From Sphingomonas ginsenosidimutans (lineage in GTDB: Bacteria; Pseudomonadota; Alphaproteobacteria; Sphingomonadales; Sphingomonadaceae), in contig NZ_NWVD01000001.1 in NCBI RefSeq assembly GCF_002374835.1, forward strand, positions 434,001 through 498,000: DNA of 64,000 bases, in the 5' to 3' direction. Made by a program: the position numbers and the translations under genes. A model generated the notes under the pieces. That model was not told the origin of the DNA and did not search any database. It saw only the letters and a list, made by a program, of their open reading frames with translations. Below are positions 16,458-25,335 of this stretch, piece after piece. Every line of letters begins with the position of its first letter. Positions within the stretch are counted from its first letter, which is position 1.

Positions 16458-16496
16458 GAAATCTCTGTAACGAACGGTTGCTATCGGAGCCGTTTC

Positions 16497-16525
16497 TTGA
16501 AAATCAACGTTGCGCAGGCGATATT
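16497..16525 (+). promoter_or_regulatory. Sigma70-like promoter of the Bax-inhibitor-1 gene
   Basis: TTGAAA at 16497-16502 and GATATT at 16520-16525 are 17 bases apart, about 44 bases upstream of the start codon, in a locally AT-richer stretch. Confidence 0.5.
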
Positions 16526-16568
16526 CAATGCATCCGGAACGATTGCCGGACGAAGGAGCAAGAAGACA

Positions 16569-17309
<741 letters not shown>

Positions 17310-17334
17310 TCGTCACGCAGGAGCGTTACAGACC

Positions 17335-17373
17335 GGAGGCCCGGCGGGTTGACCGCCGGGCCTCCTTCTTTTT
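17335..17373 (+). terminator. Rho-independent terminator of the Bax-inhibitor-1 gene
   Basis: A perfect 13-bp stem (GGAGGCCCGGCGG, loop GTTGA, complementary arm) is followed by TTCTTTTT. Confidence 0.93.
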
Positions 17374-17397
17374 GCCGTCCGTCTGCGGAGTATCGCC

Positions 17398-18180
17398 ATG
17401 CGCCTGTCGATCGAGGTCCACCTCGACTATCATTTCCCGCGGGCGGCCGACGTGCTGCTGCAGATCGAGGCGGCGGCCGAGCCGACGCAGCGGCTGGAGA
17501 CGCAATCGCTGCTGATCCGCTCCGATCATCCGATCCGCGCGGTTCCGGGGGAGGAGGGGATCGGGCAACGCTGCTGGGCGCGCGGCGAGCAGCGGCTGGT
17601 CGCCGATTACACCGCCGTCGTCGCGATCGACCGCGCGCTGGCGTTCCTGCCGGCGCTGCCCGCCACCCCGGTGACCGCGCTGCCCGCGGCGACGATCCCC
17701 TATCTGCTGCCGAGCCGCTATTGCGCGTCGGACCGGTTCGAGCATTTCGTGCGGCGCACCTTCGCGGGCCTGTCGGGCGGGGTGCTGGCGCAGGCGATGG
17801 CCGATTGGGTGTACGACCACCTCGACTATGATCCGGCGGGCAGCGATCCGGGCGGCGGCGCGCTGGAAACCTTCGCCGAGCGGCGCGGGGTGTGCCGCGA
17901 CTATGCGCATCTGCTGGTCACGCTGGCGCGCGCGGCGGAAATCCCCGCGCGCTGCGCCGCGGTCTATGCCCCCGGGGTCGATCCGCCAGACTTCCACGCG
18001 GTCGCCGAACTGTGGCTGGACGGGGCGTGGCATCTGGTCGACGCGACGCGGATGGCGCGCGGCGACGAGATGGCGCGGGTAGCGGTGGGCCGCGATGCGA
18101 CCGACATCGCGTTCATGACCATTTTCGGCAGCGCGCAGATGAACCGGCAGGAAGTACGCGTCGCCCGGCTGACCGGCTGA
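17398..18180 (+). CDS. Transglutaminase-like cysteine protease family protein
   Basis: 260 residues. The C-terminal half holds the transglutaminase-core triad: Cys in RRGVCRDYAHLLVTL, His in DFHAVAELWLDG, Asp in HLVDATRMA. An N-terminal beta-rich domain precedes it, as in other bacterial transglutaminase-like proteins. These proteins act as peptidases or amidases; the substrate is unknown. It starts 25 bases after the upstream terminator, so its promoter must be very close or overlap that terminator. Confidence 0.88.
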   Translation: MRLSIEVHLDYHFPRAADVLLQIEAAAEPTQRLETQSLLIRSDHPIRAVPGEEGIGQRCWARGEQRLVADYTAVVAIDRALAFLPALPATPVTALPAATIPYLLPSRYCASDRFEHFVRRTFAGLSGGVLAQAMADWVYDHLDYDPAGSDPGGGALETFAERRGVCRDYAHLLVTLARAAEIPARCAAVYAPGVDPPDFHAVAELWLDGAWHLVDATRMARGDEMARVAVGRDATDIAFMTIFGSAQMNRQEVRVARLTG

Positions 18181-18185
18181 GCGCA

Positions 18186-18210
18186 GGAACGCGGCTCCCC
18201 CCGGCACGTT
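18186..18210 (+). promoter_or_regulatory. EcfG-type general stress promoter
   Basis: GGAAC (18186-18190) and CGTT (18207-18210) are separated by exactly 16 bases, a full match to the EcfG consensus. It lies about 30 bases upstream of the small acidic protein gene. Confidence 0.78.
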
Positions 18211-18239
18211 GACGCGCCGTAACAATGGAGAAGGAAGCC

Positions 18240-18476
18240 ATGAGCGCGAACACGCCAATGGAGGGGCAGGGAATCGACGAACGCGCGATCGACAGCCTGT
18301 CGGTCGCCCCGGGCGATGCCGGGCAGGATGCCGGCCAGGATGCCCTGGACGAGGCACTCGACGAATCGATGGACGCCTCCGATCCGCCGGCGGTGACCCA
18401 GCCGGGCCGCGACGCACCCGCGCCGTCGTCCGGGTTCGACGCGGCGGAGGAGGCCGAGCGCCAGCGCGACGCCTGA
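18240..18476 (+). CDS. Small acidic protein, probable stress-induced, unknown function
   Basis: 78 residues from ATG 18240 (83 from ATG 18225), very rich in Asp, Glu, Ala and Pro, with no hydrophobic segment: probably intrinsically disordered. A short GDAGQDAGQDALDEALDESM stretch looks like a degenerate repeat. GAAGGAAGCC immediately before 18240 supports that start. No family recognised. The upstream EcfG promoter places it in the general stress regulon by inference. Confidence 0.72.
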   Translation: MSANTPMEGQGIDERAIDSLSVAPGDAGQDAGQDALDEALDESMDASDPPAVTQPGRDAPAPSSGFDAAEEAERQRDA

Positions 18477-18683
18477 TCCGGCCCACGCCGGGCGATTGCC
18501 GACCCTGCACGGGCCGGGGGTGACCGCTGCGTCACGCCCGGCCTCGCTTCGTCGCATCCATGTTGCGGTGCGGCACATCTCGTGTTCGATTGTGACGGCC
18601 GAAAGTCGGAGGCGTTAAGGCTGGTGTTAACCAGTCGGGCGCATCCTGCCGACGGTTCGATCACTGGTGGGGCGGGGTTGACG

Positions 18684-19235
18684 ATGGCAAAGAGGATGAA
18701 GCCGGCCGAAGGCGCGATGACGCTGGCAGAGATGAAGGAATTCGCGGGGTTCGCGGCGGCGACGCAGCGGTACGTGCGCCGCAGCCTGGACGTCGGGCTG
18801 GACCGCGACGATGCGATGATCCGCTGGTCGCGCGACGTGGTGGAGGCCGCGAGCATCCGCGCACAGGCACAGCATTACCGGCGCCTGCCCGCGATCCGCG
18901 CGCTGGTGCCCGACGACAGCGGACTGGAAAGCGCCGAGCAGATGATGGCGCCGCTGATCACGCTGACCGCGTTCGACCTGGGGCAGGGGCGGCTGACCAG
19001 TTTTTCGGCGTATCGCTTCCTGTACGAACGGCTTGTCGGGGCGCAGGTGCGTCCGTGGCTGCCCGCGGCGTTCTGCGCCGCGTCGGCGATGCCGCACCTC
19101 CACCCGGAACTGCGGCGGACGTTGCTCCAGTCGATCAGCGAGGCCGCGGCGACCGCATCGGGCTGGTCCTCGCGCGAGCCGGCGTTCTTCCCTTACTGGG
19201 TCGAAAAGGTCGACGTCACCGCGCTGCCGCACTGA
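18684..19235 (+). CDS. Hypothetical protein, conserved-looking, soluble
   Basis: 183 residues from ATG 18684, mainly helical by composition, without a signal peptide or membrane segment. Landmarks are MTLAEMKEFAGFAAATQRYV, SAYRFLYERLVGAQVRPWLP and FPYWVEKVDV. I do not recognise the family or a catalytic motif. A longer frame opens at ATG 18582, but codons before 18684 lack coding character and a GGGG-rich tract precedes 18684. Its 3' end overlaps the convergent barstar-like gene by 20 bases. Confidence 0.7.
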   Translation: MAKRMKPAEGAMTLAEMKEFAGFAAATQRYVRRSLDVGLDRDDAMIRWSRDVVEAASIRAQAQHYRRLPAIRALVPDDSGLESAEQMMAPLITLTAFDLGQGRLTSFSAYRFLYERLVGAQVRPWLPAAFCAASAMPHLHPELRRTLLQSISEAAATASGWSSREPAFFPYWVEKVDVTALPH

Positions 19236-19527
19236 GCGGCGCGACGAACCGCAGGGCGACCGCCGCGCCGTCGCGCGCGGCGTCGTCGAACACCGCGCGT
19301 ATGCGCGTCAGATAGGCGACGAGCGCGGCAGGCAGCCGTGCCGCGCCGGCGATCTCCACCGCCAGCGGCGGGCGCACGCTATTCTCCCCGGCGACCAGCC
19401 CGTCGTACAGCGCATCGAGGTTCGCGCCGTGCCAGCCGGGCGCGCCCAGTCCCGCCAGCAGATCGCGCCACAGGTCGTCGCGATCGTGCCAGCCGCGCGC
19501 GTCGAGGCGAATCACGCTCAACGGCAC
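19216..19527 (-). CDS. Barstar-family protein
   Basis: About 103 residues with the barstar fold: VIRLDARGWHD at the start, then LGAPGWHGANLDALYD, the most conserved helix of the family. Barstar inhibits barnase-type ribonucleases by covering the active site. No ribonuclease partner gene is adjacent, so the target is unknown. The start lies within the end of the extensin-like gene; GTG 19527 is chosen (GGGGTGG six bases ahead), with GTG 19536 and GTG 19515 possible. Last gene of the Nudix / extensin-like / barstar-like cluster. Confidence 0.83.
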   Translation of the reverse strand: MPLSVIRLDARGWHDRDDLWRDLLAGLGAPGWHGANLDALYDGLVAGENSVRPPLAVEIAGAARLPAALVAYLTRIRAVFDDAARDGAAVALRFVAPLSAAAR

Positions 19528-20246
19528 GCGCGCCACCCCATGGTGCCGCGCTGCGCCTGGTCGAGGTGGAAGTGATCGCGGTGCGCGGCGTTGTAATCGG
19601 GTGACAGGACGGTCGCGAACAGATCGCACGCGCCGTCGCGCACCTCGCGCAGGAAGGCGGCTTTCGCCGGCGCGCCGTTCCAGTCGCCGGCCAGCGTGAT
19701 GCGCGTGCCGTCGGACAGGCGGAAGCCGGCGATGTCGATCGCATTGGCGGTGGAATGCTCGCTCCACGATCCGGCGTCGCGGCCGTACATGCGGCGGCAC
19801 GAATAGCTGCCGAAATGGTCGATGCGCGTGACGCGGGCGCCGAAATGGCGCTGCGCGGCGGGCGCGACGACATGCCATTCCCACAGCGCCAGCGCCGCCG
19901 CCACCGGGCAGGCGACCCCCGGCACCGGCGCGGCGAACGGGATCGCGCCGGCCCCGCCACGCTCCAGCCGCACCGCATCGTCGTAGCCGCAGCTGCCCGC
20001 TCCCGTGGGCCGCAGCGCGGGCAGTGCGGTGAAGCGCACACCCGCATCCGTCAGCAGCGCGCGGCAGCGCGGCGCGTCGTCGCCCAGCGCGGTCAGCTTG
20101 CGCCCCGTGAACAGCCCGACCGGCTGCGCGAGGTCCAGCCGCGTCCAGGGCAGATCCTGCGGCCGGCCGCGCGCCTGCGCCCAGATCAACAGCGCCGCGA
20201 CCGCGACCAGCGCGAGTGCGGCAGTGATGGCGATGACGCGGCGCAC
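19518..20246 (-). CDS. Extensin-like C-terminal domain protein, putative periplasmic peptidase
   Basis: 242 residues with an N-terminal membrane anchor or uncleaved signal (RVIAITAALALVAVAALLIW). The extensin-like family metal-binding landmarks are SWSEHSTANAIDIAGF and HRDHFHLDQA; their His-Asp-His pattern resembles M15 D-Ala-D-Ala peptidases. Paired Cys residues (SYSCRRM and GACDLF) suggest a disulfide in the periplasm. A role in cell-wall peptide processing is inferred from the fold. It begins eight bases after the Nudix stop and overlaps the barstar-like gene. Confidence 0.88.
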   Translation of the reverse strand: MRRVIAITAALALVAVAALLIWAQARGRPQDLPWTRLDLAQPVGLFTGRKLTALGDDAPRCRALLTDAGVRFTALPALRPTGAGSCGYDDAVRLERGGAGAIPFAAPVPGVACPVAAALALWEWHVVAPAAQRHFGARVTRIDHFGSYSCRRMYGRDAGSWSEHSTANAIDIAGFRLSDGTRITLAGDWNGAPAKAAFLREVRDGACDLFATVLSPDYNAAHRDHFHLDQAQRGTMGWRACR

Positions 20247-20254
20247 CGCGCGGA

Positions 20255-21064
20255 TCAGCCGCGCATGGCGTCGCTCAGCCGCTCGGACGTGACGGGATAG
20301 CCCAGATCGTCGGGAATACAGAGGTGCGGCTCCCCATCGCGCGTTTCGTGCCAGGGCGTCACCACCCGCACCGGCGTGGCGCGCGCATGCGCGGCCGCGT
20401 CCTCGAAACTGTCGAACTGCGCCAGCCGCTCAAGGTTGCGGCGGGTGGGAAAGATCACCGCCAGCCGCCCGGCATCGGCATCGTCCAGCACGGACCGCGC
20501 GCTGGCCCACACCAGCCGGACGTTCTCGGTCGCATCGACGCTGGCGCACGGCGCGTCGGCGGGCAGGCCGGCGAGGAAGAACAGGGTGTCGAAGATGCGC
20601 ATGTTGCGATGCGCCGGGCGCCAACGCGCGAAGGGCACCAGCTGATCGAGATCGAGCCGCACGCCGGCATCGGCCAGCACCTCACCGAAGGAGGTGCCGG
20701 CGTGGAGCGCGGCGCGCATCCGTGCCAGCGCGTCGGGGGCGGGTGGCGGCGACAGGCCGATCGGGATGCCCGCCTCCTCGATCGTTTCGCGGATCGCGGC
20801 GATCCGCGCCGCGCCGTCCTCCCCCGCGCCGATCACCTCGGCCAGCAGGTGGTCGCCCGGATCGACGCGCCCGCCGGGAAACACCATCGCCCCGGCGGCA
20901 AAGGCCATCGCCTTCGCGCGTTCCACCATCAGCAGTTCGGGCGGGCCGCCATCGGCGGCCTCGCGGAAGATGACCAGGGTGGCCGCCGGGATGGCGGGGG
21001 GCAGATCGTCGTCGCCGCCATCGGGATCGACCAGATGCTCCGCGCGAAAGCTGCGATCGATCAT
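20255..21064 (-). CDS. NUDIX hydrolase, NUDT7/19-like
   Basis: 269 residues. The Nudix box is split by an insertion: GAMVFPGGRVDPGD comes first, and AAIRETIEEAGIPIG (the REtxEEAG core) follows about 25 residues later. This arrangement resembles the CoA-diphosphatase NUDT7/19 group. A probable role is cleavage of CoA or acyl-CoA diphosphates. ATG 21064 is preferred because GGGAG lies eight bases before it; ATG 21079 sits directly on its own purine run. First gene of the three-gene minus-strand cluster. Confidence 0.9.
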   Translation of the reverse strand: MIDRSFRAEHLVDPDGGDDDLPPAIPAATLVIFREAADGGPPELLMVERAKAMAFAAGAMVFPGGRVDPGDHLLAEVIGAGEDGAARIAAIRETIEEAGIPIGLSPPPAPDALARMRAALHAGTSFGEVLADAGVRLDLDQLVPFARWRPAHRNMRIFDTLFFLAGLPADAPCASVDATENVRLVWASARSVLDDADAGRLAVIFPTRRNLERLAQFDSFEDAAAHARATPVRVVTPWHETRDGEPHLCIPDDLGYPVTSERLSDAMRG

Positions 21065-21208
21065 CGGCCCGTCTCCCATCCTTCCAGCCGGCAGGCGGCG
21101 TGAGCGCCCGTCCGATACGCGGCATCATCGGGCGCGATGCGGCGCAGGGCAACCGCCGATCGCGCGGAAGGGGCCAAGAAAACGGCGTGAACGTGAAAGG
21201 GGGCGGGG

Positions 21209-21284
21209 TGGTGGAGCCGAGGGGAATCGAACCCCTGACCTCTGCAGTGCGATTGCAGCGCTCTCCCATCTGAGCTACGGCCCC
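21209..21284 (-). tRNA. tRNA-Ala, anticodon CGC
   Basis: A 76-base cloverleaf ending in encoded CCA. The acceptor stem GGGGCCG/CGGCTCC contains the G3-U70 wobble pair that is the alanine identity element. The anticodon arm is CTGCA-ATCGCAC-TGCAG, giving anticodon CGC (reads GCG), and the T-loop is GGTTCGATTCC. GCG is one of the commonest codons in this GC-rich genome. No integrase or attachment-site duplicate is visible nearby. Confidence 0.97.
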
Positions 21285-21531
21285 GCCCGGGAGCCCGGCA
21301 TCGCCGGGAGCGCCGCCCTTAGCGAGCCTTTTCGGGCGATGCAACACACCTTTCGCGGTGCGCGCGCATTTACCGCCCGGTCCCGCCCCGACCGGACGAG
21401 CGCGGCATGCGACCAGCGCCCGTTGCGCGCCCGCAACGAGAGGAACGAAAGCGGTCCCCGATCCCTTCTGCCAGCATCCCCGCGACGCCGCCGGTGGCGC
21501 GCGGGGGCGATCTGACGACGAGGAGGATGCC

Positions 21532-22725
21532 ATGGGCTACGAACGCTATCCGCGCGGCGACGACGACGGTCGACGCGACACGCAGGATTACGGGCGCGAT
21601 TACGGATCCGGTCGCGATTACAGCTATTCGAGCGCGCGCGAGTATCGTGCGGCCGGGATGATCGGGCGCGACGAACGCGGCGGGGTGCGCGGGCAGCGCG
21701 ACGATTACGGGGCCCGCGAATATGGAAACGCCGGCTACGGCCGTGGCGGGAACGAGCATAACGATCGCGGTTACGGCCAGTCGCGTTATGGTCAGTCGGG
21801 CTATGGCCAGTCGGACGATGATCGTGGCGGCTACGGCCGGTCGGGCTATGGCCAGTCGCGGGGCGACCGCGGGAACGACTATCACGGCAGTTACGCGCAT
21901 GACGGTCGCCGGTTCGAGGATGTCGGCGAACGCCGCCATTGGGACGATGACAATTACCGCGATCGTGACCGCCAGCGCGGCGGGGCCAGCTATGGCCGCC
22001 AGCCGCAGGGCTACGACTATGACGACCGCGGTTTCCTGGCGCGTGCCGGGGACGAGGTGCGGTCGTGGTTCGGCGACGAGGAGGCGGAACGCCGCCGCGA
22101 GATGGATGGCCGCTACGACGAGCGTTATTACAACCAGCAGGATCGCCAGGACCGCGACGGCGATTATCATTCGTGGCGTTCGGGCCAGATCGCGTCGTTC
22201 GACCGCGATTACGACGAATATCGCCGCGAGAACCGCACCAAGTTCGAGAACGAATTCTCGGCCTGGCGATCGCAGCGGCAGACGCAGCGCGACGCGCTGG
22301 ATCGCGTCAAGGAACATGACGAGGTGCTGGGATCGGACGGCAGCCATGTCGGTACCGTCGACAAGGTGCGCGGCGACCGCATCCTGCTGACCAAGAACGA
22401 TGCTGATGCCGGCGGGCAGCATCATTCGATCCCGTCGCGGTGGATCGACCGCGCCGAGGACGGCAAGGTAACGCTGTCGAAGACCGCCGACGAGGCCAAG
22501 CAGCACTGGCGCACCGAAGAGAAGAACCAGGCGATGTTCGGCTATGGCGACCGCGGCGGGCAGGGCGCCGATCAGGATCGCCAGCGGATGGGCGCGTCCA
22601 GCTACGCCGCCGGTGGCCAGACCGGCACCGCGCCTAGCGATGACACGACCGGCACCGGCACGTCGGCCGGCACCGGCACGTCGGGCGGCACCAACCTCAA
22701 CCGCAGCTTTTCCGGCACCTACTGA
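21532..22725 (+). CDS. DUF2171 protein with a long low-complexity Tyr/Gly/Gln N-terminal region
   Basis: 397 residues from ATG 21532, ten bases after an AGGAGG core. Residues 1-150 are low-complexity, dominated by Tyr, Gly, Arg, Asp and Ser with repeats such as GYGQSRYGQSGYGQS. A conserved segment follows (DEVRSWFGDEEAERRREMD). The DUF2171 / PRC-barrel-like domain is near residues 265-325 (VLGSDGSHVGTVDKVRGDRI). The tail is Thr/Gly-rich. DUF2171 proteins in sphingomonads are often stress-associated; no molecular role is established. The tandem GY-Q-S motif resembles phase-separating sequences, an observation rather than a functional claim. A GGAAC upstream lacks a clean CGTT partner. Confidence 0.85.
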   Translation: MGYERYPRGDDDGRRDTQDYGRDYGSGRDYSYSSAREYRAAGMIGRDERGGVRGQRDDYGAREYGNAGYGRGGNEHNDRGYGQSRYGQSGYGQSDDDRGGYGRSGYGQSRGDRGNDYHGSYAHDGRRFEDVGERRHWDDDNYRDRDRQRGGASYGRQPQGYDYDDRGFLARAGDEVRSWFGDEEAERRREMDGRYDERYYNQQDRQDRDGDYHSWRSGQIASFDRDYDEYRRENRTKFENEFSAWRSQRQTQRDALDRVKEHDEVLGSDGSHVGTVDKVRGDRILLTKNDADAGGQHHSIPSRWIDRAEDGKVTLSKTADEAKQHWRTEEKNQAMFGYGDRGGQGADQDRQRMGASSYAAGGQTGTAPSDDTTGTGTSAGTGTSGGTNLNRSFSGTY

Positions 22726-22749
22726 CCCGAAACCCGGCGGATGCACAGA

Positions 22750-22779
22750 AGGCCCGGGCGGCGACGCCCGGGCCTTTTT
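22750..22779. terminator. Rho-independent terminator between convergent genes
   Basis: A perfect 10-bp stem (AGGCCCGGGC, loop GGCGAC) is followed by TTTTT on the plus strand. It ends the DUF2171 transcript; GAA-rich sequence on the other side makes weak bidirectional use possible. Confidence 0.9.
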
Positions 22780-22809
22780 CGTGGACGCCGGAAAGGGCGG
22801 GGGTGCGGG

Positions 22810-23724
22810 TCACACTGCGCCGCTGAACGTGTCGCAGGCCGCCGGATCGCCGCTTTCCATGCCCCGCCGCAGCCATTCCTGCCGCTGTGCCGAGGTGCCG
22901 TGGGTGAAGCTGTCGGGAACGACGCGGCCCTGCGCCTCGCGCTGGAGCGTGTCGTCGCCGATCGCCTGCGCCGCGCGCATCCCTTCCTCCACGTCGCCCG
23001 GCTCCAGCCGGTTGCGGTTGGCGGCGGCCCAGACGCCGGCATAGCAATCCGCCTGCAATTCCAGCCGCACCGACAAAGCGTTGCCCTCACGCTCGCTCGC
23101 CTGGCGCTGCGCCTGCTGCACGCGTTCCGAAGTGCCGGTCAGATTCTGGATGTGATGGCCGAATTCGTGCGCGATCACATAATATTGCGCGAAATCGCCC
23201 GGCGCCTTGAACCGGTTGGTCAGTTCGTTGAAGAAATCGGTGTCGAGGTAGATGCCCTGATCGGTCGGGCAATAGAACGGCCCCATCGCCGACATCGCCG
23301 CGCCGCACCCCGAACGGCCGCCCTGTTCGCCGAAGAACACCAGCTTGGGCGCGACGAACCGCTCGCCCGATTTGGCGAAGATCGCCTCCCACGTATCCTG
23401 CGCCGAGGAGAAGGCGTTGCAGGCCGCACGCGCGGCCTGGGTGTCGCATTTCTGCGCCAGCGTCTCCCCGCCGCCGCCGTTGGTGCGCGATACCGGCGTC
23501 GACGGGGCGAAGCTGTCGCCGCCGCCCACCAGCCCGCCAAGGTTGCCCAGCCCGCCGAACACCGCAAGCAGCAGCAGCGCGACGACGATCCCGCCGCAGC
23601 CGAAGCGGCTGCCGATTATCGGCAACAGCCCCAGCAGCAGCCCGCCGCCGCCGCCCAACCCGCCGCCGGCGCCGCCGCGCTGATCCTCGACGTTGATGTC
23701 GTTGTCGTAATCGTCGAGGCGCAT
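22810..23724 (-). CDS. Neutral zinc metallopeptidase, YpfJ family
   Basis: 304 residues. A Gly-rich N-terminus leads to one transmembrane helix (GGIVVALLLLAVFGGLG), followed by a periplasmic peptidase domain with the zinc motif HEFGHHIQNLTG and a downstream ELQADCYAGVWA carrying the third ligand. This matches the putative neutral zinc metallopeptidase family (YpfJ); substrates are unknown. Length and domain order are normal. It is monocistronic, convergent with the DUF2171 gene across a shared terminator. Confidence 0.94.
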   Translation of the reverse strand: MRLDDYDNDINVEDQRGGAGGGLGGGGGLLLGLLPIIGSRFGCGGIVVALLLLAVFGGLGNLGGLVGGGDSFAPSTPVSRTNGGGGETLAQKCDTQAARAACNAFSSAQDTWEAIFAKSGERFVAPKLVFFGEQGGRSGCGAAMSAMGPFYCPTDQGIYLDTDFFNELTNRFKAPGDFAQYYVIAHEFGHHIQNLTGTSERVQQAQRQASEREGNALSVRLELQADCYAGVWAAANRNRLEPGDVEEGMRAAQAIGDDTLQREAQGRVVPDSFTHGTSAQRQEWLRRGMESGDPAACDTFSGAV

Positions 23725-23845
23725 GGGATCATCCTTCGGCTGGATCGTTTCCGTCGCGGCATGAATGCGTCCGGGCGGTGCCGGGTTGCAAGCGCCGCCT
23801 GTCGCCCGTTAGGGCTGGGCGATCGGATCGGGAGAGACCAAGGCC

Positions 23846-24631
23846 ATGTTCCTGAAGGGCAAGAGCGCGATCGTCACGGGTTCCACGTCGGGCATCGGCC
23901 TGGCCATCGCGCGCGCGCTGGCGGCGGAGGGCGCGGCGGTGATGCTGAACGGCTTCGGCGAGGCGGATGCGATCGAGGCGATCCGTGGCGAATTGTCGGT
24001 GGCGAGCGGCGCGGACGCGCTGCACGACGGTGCCGACATGACGAAGCCCGATGAGATCACGGCGATGGTCGATCGCGCGCACGCCGCCTGGGGCGGCCCG
24101 GACATCGTCGTCAACAACGCCGGCATCCAGTATGTGTCGGGGATCGCCGATTTCCCGCCGGAGAAATGGGACGCAATCCTGGCGATCAACCTGACCAGCG
24201 CGTTCCACATGATGCGCGCGGCGGTGCCGCACATGCGCGCGCGCGGCTGGGGCCGGATCGTGTCGACCGCATCGGCGCACAGCCTGGTCGCCAGCCCCAA
24301 CAAGTCCGCTTATGTCGCGGCCAAGCACGGACTGGTCGGGCTGACCAAGACCGTCGCGCTGGAAACCGCGACCGACGGGATCACCGTCAACTGCATCTCC
24401 CCGGGCTATGTCTGGACGCCGCTGGTCGAAAGCCAGATTCCGGACACGATGAAGGCGCGCGGCATGACGCGCGAGCAGGTGATGAACGACGTGCTGCTGG
24501 CGGCGCAGCCGACCAAGGAATTCGTCACCCCCGAACAGATCGCCGCTTTCGCACTGTTCCTGTGCCGTGAGGAAGCGAAGGCGATCACCGGTGCCAACCT
24601 GTCCGCCGATGGTGGCTGGACCGCGGCATGA
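23846..24631 (+). CDS. bdhA: D-beta-hydroxybutyrate dehydrogenase (SDR)
   Basis: 261 residues of the classical SDR fold. The cofactor loop is TGSTSGIGLAIA and NNAGIQYVSGIADFP follows; the catalytic Ser and YVAAKHG supply the Tyr-Lys pair. HSLVASPNKSAY and WTPLVESQIP are characteristic of 3-hydroxybutyrate dehydrogenases. It interconverts 3-hydroxybutyrate and acetoacetate with NAD, a step in PHB mobilisation; the PHB depolymerase gene lies 19 kb away. The stop overlaps the DUF4893 gene by four bases. Confidence 0.93.
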   Translation: MFLKGKSAIVTGSTSGIGLAIARALAAEGAAVMLNGFGEADAIEAIRGELSVASGADALHDGADMTKPDEITAMVDRAHAAWGGPDIVVNNAGIQYVSGIADFPPEKWDAILAINLTSAFHMMRAAVPHMRARGWGRIVSTASAHSLVASPNKSAYVAAKHGLVGLTKTVALETATDGITVNCISPGYVWTPLVESQIPDTMKARGMTREQVMNDVLLAAQPTKEFVTPEQIAAFALFLCREEAKAITGANLSADGGWTAA

Positions 24632-25335
24632 TGCGGCGTCACGCCGCGGCGATGCTGGCGATGACCGCGACGGGACTGGGACCGGGGCTGGCGCTGGGCG
24701 GATGCGCGGGCAAGGCGCGCGGCGGGGCGGCGACGACGCCTGCCCCATCCGCGACGGCGGAGGCGGAGACGTTCGGCGCGGCCGACTGGCGCCGCGTCGC
24801 CACCCCCGCCGACCGCGAGCGGATGCGGCGATGGCGCGATGCGTGGGTCGCGGGGCTGGCGGCGGTGCCGCGCACTACCGCGCGCGAGGTGGCGGCGCAG
24901 GGGGTGTTGTTCGATCCCGACGCCGCGCTGCCCGGTGCGGTGCCGCCGGCGGGTGACTATCGCTGCCGGGTGTTCAAGCTGGGGCGGCGCGGCGGCGCGG
25001 GCGCGGGCAGCGCCGGGCCGGGCTATGTCGCCTACGCCTGGTTCGCGTGCCGGGTCGGTGCGGCGCGCGCCGACGGCACCATGCCGCTGGTCAAGCTGAC
25101 CGGATCGCAGCGGTATGTCGGCACGCTCTATCCCCAGGACGGGCGACGCGCCGCGTTCCTGGGGACGCTGGTGCTGGGCGACGAGGTGCGGACGATCGAC
25201 TATGGCCGGTCGGCGGAGCGGGACATCGCGGGCTGGGTCGACCGCGTCGGCACCGCGCGATGGCGGCTGGCGATGCCCTATCCCGCGTTCGAATCGGTGC
25301 TGGACGTGATGGAACTGGTCCCCGCCGGGGGCTGA
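24628..25335 (+). CDS. DUF4893 putative lipoprotein
   Basis: 235 residues with an N-terminal lipoprotein signal (LALGGCAGK). The body has the DUF4893 landmarks: WRRVATPADRERMRRWRDAW, GDYRCRVFKLG, and a YPQDGRRAAFLGTLVLGDE segment near the C-terminus. Function unknown. The ATGA junction implies translational coupling with bdhA, though the products act in different compartments. Its last 58 bases overlap the 3' end of the convergent gene at 25278-25985. Confidence 0.83.
   Translation: MMRRHAAAMLAMTATGLGPGLALGGCAGKARGGAATTPAPSATAEAETFGAADWRRVATPADRERMRRWRDAWVAGLAAVPRTTAREVAAQGVLFDPDAALPGAVPPAGDYRCRVFKLGRRGGAGAGSAGPGYVAYAWFACRVGAARADGTMPLVKLTGSQRYVGTLYPQDGRRAAFLGTLVLGDEVRTIDYGRSAERDIAGWVDRVGTARWRLAMPYPAFESVLDVMELVPAGG

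Noticed and set aside
18611..18630. Two TTAA motifs that suggested a CtrA cell-cycle binding site.
   Set aside because: The spacer is eight bases instead of the required seven, and there is no supporting context.
21209..21284. tRNA-Ala considered as the attachment site of a genomic island.
   Set aside because: No integrase gene and no repeated 3' tRNA fragment was seen within the window.
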